Source of the DNA: CAZSNT01 sp964607765
Lineage (GTDB): Bacteria > Verrucomicrobiota > Lentisphaeria > Oligosphaerales > JABHEG01
Direction: 5' to 3'
DNA length: 16,017 bases
Assembly: GCA_964607765.1 (NCBI GenBank)
Contig: CAZSNT010000209.1
Coordinates: 1-16,017, forward strand
Position numbers and translations under genes: made by a program. This document shows positions 13,200 through 16,017 of this stretch, in pieces. Position 1 is the stretch's first letter. Every line of letters starts with the position of its first letter. The notes beneath the pieces are model-generated. The model saw only the letters and a program-made list of their open reading frames with translations, was not told where the DNA came from and ran no database searches.

Positions 13200-14819
13200 T
13201 TACTCTCGCGCGAGTACCTTTTCCAGGTGGTCGAGGGGCACTTCGCCCTCGCCCAGCACGCTCTGTGTGAAGGTCGCGTAGTCGTTCTGTCCGTACTGTT
13301 CGAACAAGTGGTCGAATCTCCGCTGCCCGATTGTGTAGCAGAGCTGGTAGGCGGGGCGCAGTGTGTACTTGCGGGTGACGTCGCGGGCGCGCTCGGGTGT
13401 GTAGCCGATTGCTTCCAAGAGCCCGGCTGCCTGCGGCACGCTCAACGTGCCCGTCTGCAGCCCCAGGTCAACGCGTGCCCGAAAGGCTCGTCGTATGCGC
13501 CGTACAGCCACTATCAGCGGATCCCAGGCTGCGTCCAGAGCGCGGATGGCAACGGCCATCTGCTCGGCGAAGCAGGCCCAGCCCTCATAGAACAGCGGGT
13601 GCTCCAGTGAGCGGCGCACGGCGCGGGGATGGCCCCAACGCGCGGTGTCCAGAAGGTGGTGGCCGGGATAGGTCTCGTGGGCAACGGTCACGCGGAGTTC
13701 GGCGGGCGGTTGTCTGCCCGGCTGGTCGCAGAATTCCTGGCGCAGGACTGCAAACGTCCCGCCCTGCGGAGGATGCCCTGGGCAGGCGCTGTAACTGGCC
13801 GCGGCGCGGACAGCCTGGAGCGATGCCGGCACGGCCTCCACGTCCAGCGGAACGCGCGCAACGCTCTCCGCAGTGACCAACCCGGCCTCAACACAGCGCT
13901 CGGCCATCTGCTGCACCTCGTGCCTGCAGAGAGCGACGATCCCCCCGGCAGGCAGCGCCAAGAGCGGGATACGCGTCAAGCCTTCCTGCCACGAGTTGCC
14001 CAGCTTCAGCCGTCTGGCGCACGCGTCGGCCCGGGCTGTCATCTGAGATACTTCGAGCTCCACGACATCGAGTAGCGTTTCCACATCCATGCCTGTGCGC
14101 ATGTGCCGGGTCGCCACCTGGTCCAGTATCTCCCTGGGCAGGCGGAAGTCCGCGGCGGCGGGGTGCGAGCGGAGTGTCTGTGCGAACCGATCCAATGCGG
14201 CGGCTGCGGCGCCTATGCCTTTGGTCTCAGCTGGCAGGCTGGTGAGCCACGCGCCGACTTCGTTCACCATGTCGAGGCCAAGCTCGAGAAACACCCTCGG
14301 CACGTTGTCCAGGCACTGAGATGCAGCGTCCAGGAACGTGGGCACCCCAGCGAGACGGGCCGGGAACGCATCGGTCGCGTCGGCGCCGAGCGCATCGGCC
14401 AGGCCCGTAACCAGAACAGTGAGATGGAACGTCGGCTGACAGCGGTGTGGCCGGACGTCGACGAGTTGCTCGCACAGTACGTGGCAGGACTCCCGGAGCA
14501 GCCCGGCGTCGTTGCAGACGTTGTCAGGAGTGGCCATACCGGCGGCGAGCAACTCAGTGAGTTGCCTTTCGCAGGCCGCCAGCTCAGCTGCGACCGCCGT
14601 GACACGATGGCTCGAGAAGTCGTCCCACAACGACCAGTCGATGCTCGGCGGCACGACCTGGGGGAAGAAGTAGAACTCGTCACTGGCACAGCATATGGGA
14701 AAGGCCTGGCTGAGCAGACCGAACACATGATCAGCCGTTGATTGGAGCCGTGACTGCAAGGGCCGTGCCTTTGTCGAGGACCGGGGCGTCATATCAGCGC
14801 AGCAGCGATCCCTTGGCAT
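13200..14819 (-). CDS. DUF885 family metallopeptidase-like protein
   Basis: 539 residues, close to the usual length of this family. The zinc-binding signature HETYPGHH (381-388) is present with E382 as probable general base. FYEGWACFAEQ (410-420) follows, with E412 as the expected third ligand. The C-terminal part has the family's YTLRPAYQLCYTIG stretch. No signal peptide is evident (the N-terminus is polar and basic), so the protein is probably cytosolic, unlike many exported relatives. DUF885 proteins are thought to be peptidases, but few have been assayed. It is the first gene of the minus-strand operon, 16 bases before the ATP-grasp gene. A peptidase beside a ligase hints at peptide metabolism (inference). 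The start is uncertain: ATG 14819 lacks a clear Shine-Dalgarno and ATG 14792 is possible. Confidence 0.88.
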   Translation of the reverse strand: MPRDRCCADMTPRSSTKARPLQSRLQSTADHVFGLLSQAFPICCASDEFYFFPQVVPPSIDWSLWDDFSSHRVTAVAAELAACERQLTELLAAGMATPDNVCNDAGLLRESCHVLCEQLVDVRPHRCQPTFHLTVLVTGLADALGADATDAFPARLAGVPTFLDAASQCLDNVPRVFLELGLDMVNEVGAWLTSLPAETKGIGAAAAALDRFAQTLRSHPAAADFRLPREILDQVATRHMRTGMDVETLLDVVELEVSQMTARADACARRLKLGNSWQEGLTRIPLLALPAGGIVALCRHEVQQMAERCVEAGLVTAESVARVPLDVEAVPASLQAVRAAASYSACPGHPPQGGTFAVLRQEFCDQPGRQPPAELRVTVAHETYPGHHLLDTARWGHPRAVRRSLEHPLFYEGWACFAEQMAVAIRALDAAWDPLIVAVRRIRRAFRARVDLGLQTGTLSVPQAAGLLEAIGYTPERARDVTRKYTLRPAYQLCYTIGQRRFDHLFEQYGQNDYATFTQSVLGEGEVPLDHLEKVLARE

Positions 14820-14877
14820 TCCGCAGCTGAGCGGCTACTGTTAAAGTGGGAGCGAACCACGGAACAAGGGACGGCGT
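14820..14877. promoter_or_regulatory. Divergent intergenic region with the operon promoter
   Basis: This 58-base stretch separates the six-gene minus operon from the small zinc-ribbon gene and must hold or abut both promoters. On minus, TTGTTC followed 17 bases later by TTAACA is the best -35/-10 candidate, but the -10 match is poor. On plus, the TTAAAG patch near 14841 is AT-rich but not diagnostic. The promoters may overlap the opposite coding sequences. Confidence 0.3.
14866..14871 (+). promoter_or_regulatory. Ribosome binding site of the small zinc-ribbon gene
   Basis: AAGGGA lies 6 bases before ATG 14878. It supports this short reading frame as a real gene. Confidence 0.6.
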
Positions 14878-15060
14878 ATGCCTGACTCGTCTGACAATGC
14901 ACACCCGGACCACGGCAAGACGGTCATCCACAACATCTGCCCCTACTGCGGCGCGGTGTTCTGGCACATGCAGGGAGACCTGACAGCCTGCCCACGCTGC
15001 GCCCGGCATCCCAAGCGTCAAGGCCGCGGTCGTCGCGCGCGCCGGCGCCGGGAGCGATAG
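14878..15060 (+). CDS. Small zinc-ribbon protein with arginine-rich tail
   Basis: 60 residues. Two CxxC knuckles, C21/C24 in CPYCG and C38/C41 in CPRC, are spaced as in a one-zinc ribbon. From residue 46 the tail is almost all Arg, Lys and Gly, which suggests nucleic acid or ribosome binding. There is no membrane segment or catalytic motif. The ribosome binding site and intact cysteine pairs favour a real gene over a chance frame. Its role is unknown. It diverges from the minus operon and may share its control region. Confidence 0.72.
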   Translation: MPDSSDNAHPDHGKTVIHNICPYCGAVFWHMQGDLTACPRCARHPKRQGRGRRARRRRER

Positions 15061-15202
15061 CCTGGCGGACGGCCATTCGTTACTCGTCATTCGGGCGGGC
15101 GGAGAAGCGGAGGGGAGAGGGGACAGGACAGGATGGCAATCACTTTCCGCCCGCTCTTTCAGCCGCAATCCACTGACAACGAACAACGAACACGAACAAC
15201 TG
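15061..15202. other. Convergent intergenic region, purine-rich, no gene
   Basis: No coding sequence or clear terminator is seen between the two convergent zinc-ribbon genes. The plus strand is G-rich with four runs of at least three G at 15093-15095, 15097-15099, 15112-15115 and 15119-15122, a pattern able to fold as a G-quadruplex. The right end holds a short heptad repeat listed separately. Confidence 0.5.
15176..15201. repeat. Short ACAACGA heptad repeat
   Basis: ACAACGA occurs twice in tandem (15176-15189), followed by the degenerate units ACACGA and ACAACT, ending one base before the stop codon region of the membrane zinc-ribbon gene. Short 7-base arrays of this kind usually lie outside genes; no function is known here. 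Confidence 0.65.
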
Positions 15203-15772
15203 CTAACGGTCCTGGACTTTCTTCTCGCGGCGCAGCCGCAGCATCTTCAGGTACTCCCGCACGGGCGGGGAAAACGTCAGGAACCACGCGACGCCGACGA
15301 AGATCGGGCCGAACACGCAGAACAGACCCACGACCGGCCCCGGCAGCGCCCGGCTTTGCACAACGCCTCTCACTGCTCCCACAATCCCCACGATCGCCGC
15401 CAGTCCAGCGGCGAGACGAACAGCCCAGCGCTTGCCTTCCCAGACCCGGCAGAGCAGCCACATCAGGCCGATGATGCACAACAGCGCCCCGAAACGGAAC
15501 GAAAGCCAGGCCAGGCACACCAGGAAGTAGGCGAGGAAAGGAGCCACGAGGAAGCCGGTGGCGAGAGCCAGCAGCAGACGCCCGGAGCGTTGGGCGTTGG
15601 TCATCTGATCCTCGAGCGGCCCCGTGTAAGTGGGGTATCGCGACGACAGCCGCTCTTGCTCGGCAGATGTGATCCCTGTACGTTCCCCTTCTGCCGACGC
15701 GACACCGCACGCCGGGCAGATGTCCCGGCTGAAGATGACGTCCTTCTGGCAGTTTGGGCAACGCTGAATCAT
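15203..15772 (-). CDS. Zinc-ribbon membrane protein
   Basis: 189 residues. The N-terminus is a zinc ribbon with C5/C8 (CPNC) and C19/C22 (CPAC), as in many prokaryotic membrane proteins that open with a cytosolic ribbon. A polar linker (about 25-62) is followed by about four hydrophobic helices: 66-90, 95-110, 118-137 and 146-167. The C-terminal tail is basic (LRLRREKK), consistent with staying in the cytoplasm. I do not recognise a family beyond this. ATG 15772 puts the first cysteine at residue 5, as expected for such ribbons. No Shine-Dalgarno is visible, so it may be leaderless or weakly translated. It is a single gene flanked by intergenic repeats and convergent with another zinc-ribbon gene. 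Confidence 0.8.
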   Translation of the reverse strand: MIQRCPNCQKDVIFSRDICPACGVASAEGERTGITSAEQERLSSRYPTYTGPLEDQMTNAQRSGRLLLALATGFLVAPFLAYFLVCLAWLSFRFGALLCIIGLMWLLCRVWEGKRWAVRLAAGLAAIVGIVGAVRGVVQSRALPGPVVGLFCVFGPIFVGVAWFLTFSPPVREYLKMLRLRREKKVQDR

Positions 15773-15893
15773 AGTGTTTTACCAAGACTGAAATTTACGG
15801 CGGAACCATGGTATTTCAATGTCAGCCGGGCTGGTCACGATCCCCTTCTGTGGGGGGCTGAGAGCGAGATTGAGGGTAACTTCCTCCAGACCT

Positions 15894-15924
15894 GAACACT
15901 GCTGAACACTGAACACTGAACACT
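15894..15924. repeat. GAACACT heptad tandem repeat
   Basis: GAACACT occurs at 15894-15900, then after a GCT spacer three times in tandem at 15904-15924. A small inverted repeat (CAATG, one base, CATTG) follows at 15925-15935. This is a noncoding simple-sequence repeat of the kind that changes copy number by slippage. Confidence 0.8.
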
Positions 15925-15978
15925 CAATGTCATTGAATTAGGCGTCCCTTGGAGATTAGGGCGGAAGATTAAGGAAAG

Positions 15979-15996
15979 CGCCGACAAAAGCCGGCG
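15979..15996 (-). terminator. Candidate terminator for a gene beyond the right edge
   Basis: Read on the minus strand, CGCCGGC, a TTTT loop and GTCGGCG form a 7-pair stem with one G-U pair, followed by a pyrimidine-rich CTTTCCTTAATCTT. On the plus strand the same stem has an A-C mismatch, so the minus direction fits better. The U-tract is imperfect. Confidence 0.35.
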
Positions 15997-16017
15997 GGTT
16001 GTTAGGAATGAAAGAGT

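Larger units (their letters stand above)
15773..16017. other. Right-edge intergenic region
   Basis: No gene is supported. The composition is less GC-rich than the rest of the window. It must hold the promoter of the minus-strand membrane protein, but I see no clear -35/-10 pair. It contains a heptad repeat (15894-15924) and a terminator-like hairpin (15979-15996). An ATG at 16008 at the very edge has only an AGGA directly against it and cannot be judged. Confidence 0.5.

Noticed and set aside
12047..13270. Plus-strand open frame of 407 codons
   Set aside because: Antisense to the ATP-grasp gene, whose motifs and ribosome binding site are clear; the translation is rich in His, Arg and Ala without domain signals.
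15894..15924. CRISPR-like array
   Set aside because: The 7-base units are in direct tandem without spacers of regular length, so this is a simple-sequence repeat.
16008..16017. Start of a new plus-strand gene at the right edge
   Set aside because: Only ten bases are visible and the AGGA sits directly against the ATG, too close for a normal ribosome binding site.

Overview
The window is GC-rich bacterial DNA from a draft (probably metagenomic) scaffold: it carries one 100-base run of N. The gene mix is a pair of small Ser/Thr kinases, an exported esterase ending in what looks like an NPCBM carbohydrate-binding module, and heptanucleotide repeats between genes. This recalls the PVC superphylum or Hydrogenedentota-like lineages. 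That placement is a low-confidence inference, because no rRNA or phylogenetic marker is present.

Left part, plus strand (about 263-4768): two related Ser/Thr protein kinase genes in tandem. The first has lost two catalytic residues and is a probable pseudokinase; the second is canonical. Five bases after the second comes a large exported alpha/beta-hydrolase with a visible Ser/Asp/His triad. The tight packing suggests one transcription unit, perhaps a kinase-controlled envelope or secreted enzyme system.

Central part, minus strand (14819 down to 4782): six genes packed like one operon of about 10 kb. In transcription order they are a DUF885 metallopeptidase-like protein, an ATP-grasp ligase-like protein, a SAM methyltransferase, a DHH/DHHA1 phosphoesterase-like protein with a C-terminal membrane helix, a ComEC-type DNA uptake channel, and a nucleoside 2-deoxyribosyltransferase-like protein. 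Two junctions overlap by one base (TGATG) and the other gaps are 10-24 bases. ComEC keeps the SGLH core, but its C-terminal metallo-beta-lactamase-like domain has lost the metal-binding motifs. The gene beside it is a membrane-anchored DHH protein and the gene after it acts on deoxyribosides. One hypothesis is a DNA-uptake and deoxynucleotide-salvage module in which the nuclease role has moved from ComEC to the DHH partner. This is the most interesting part of the window.

The N gap (5908-6007) lies in the 3' end of comEC and is flanked by the same 11-base sequence on both sides. Collapsing it keeps the reading frame, so the gap is probably an assembly artefact.

Right part (14820-16017): a 58-base divergent intergenic region, a 60-residue zinc-ribbon protein on plus, and a zinc-ribbon protein with about four membrane helices on minus. 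Heptanucleotide repeats lie on both sides of the latter. A terminator-like hairpin near the right edge would serve a minus-strand gene beyond the window. I saw no tRNA, rRNA, CRISPR array, insertion sequence or phage gene.
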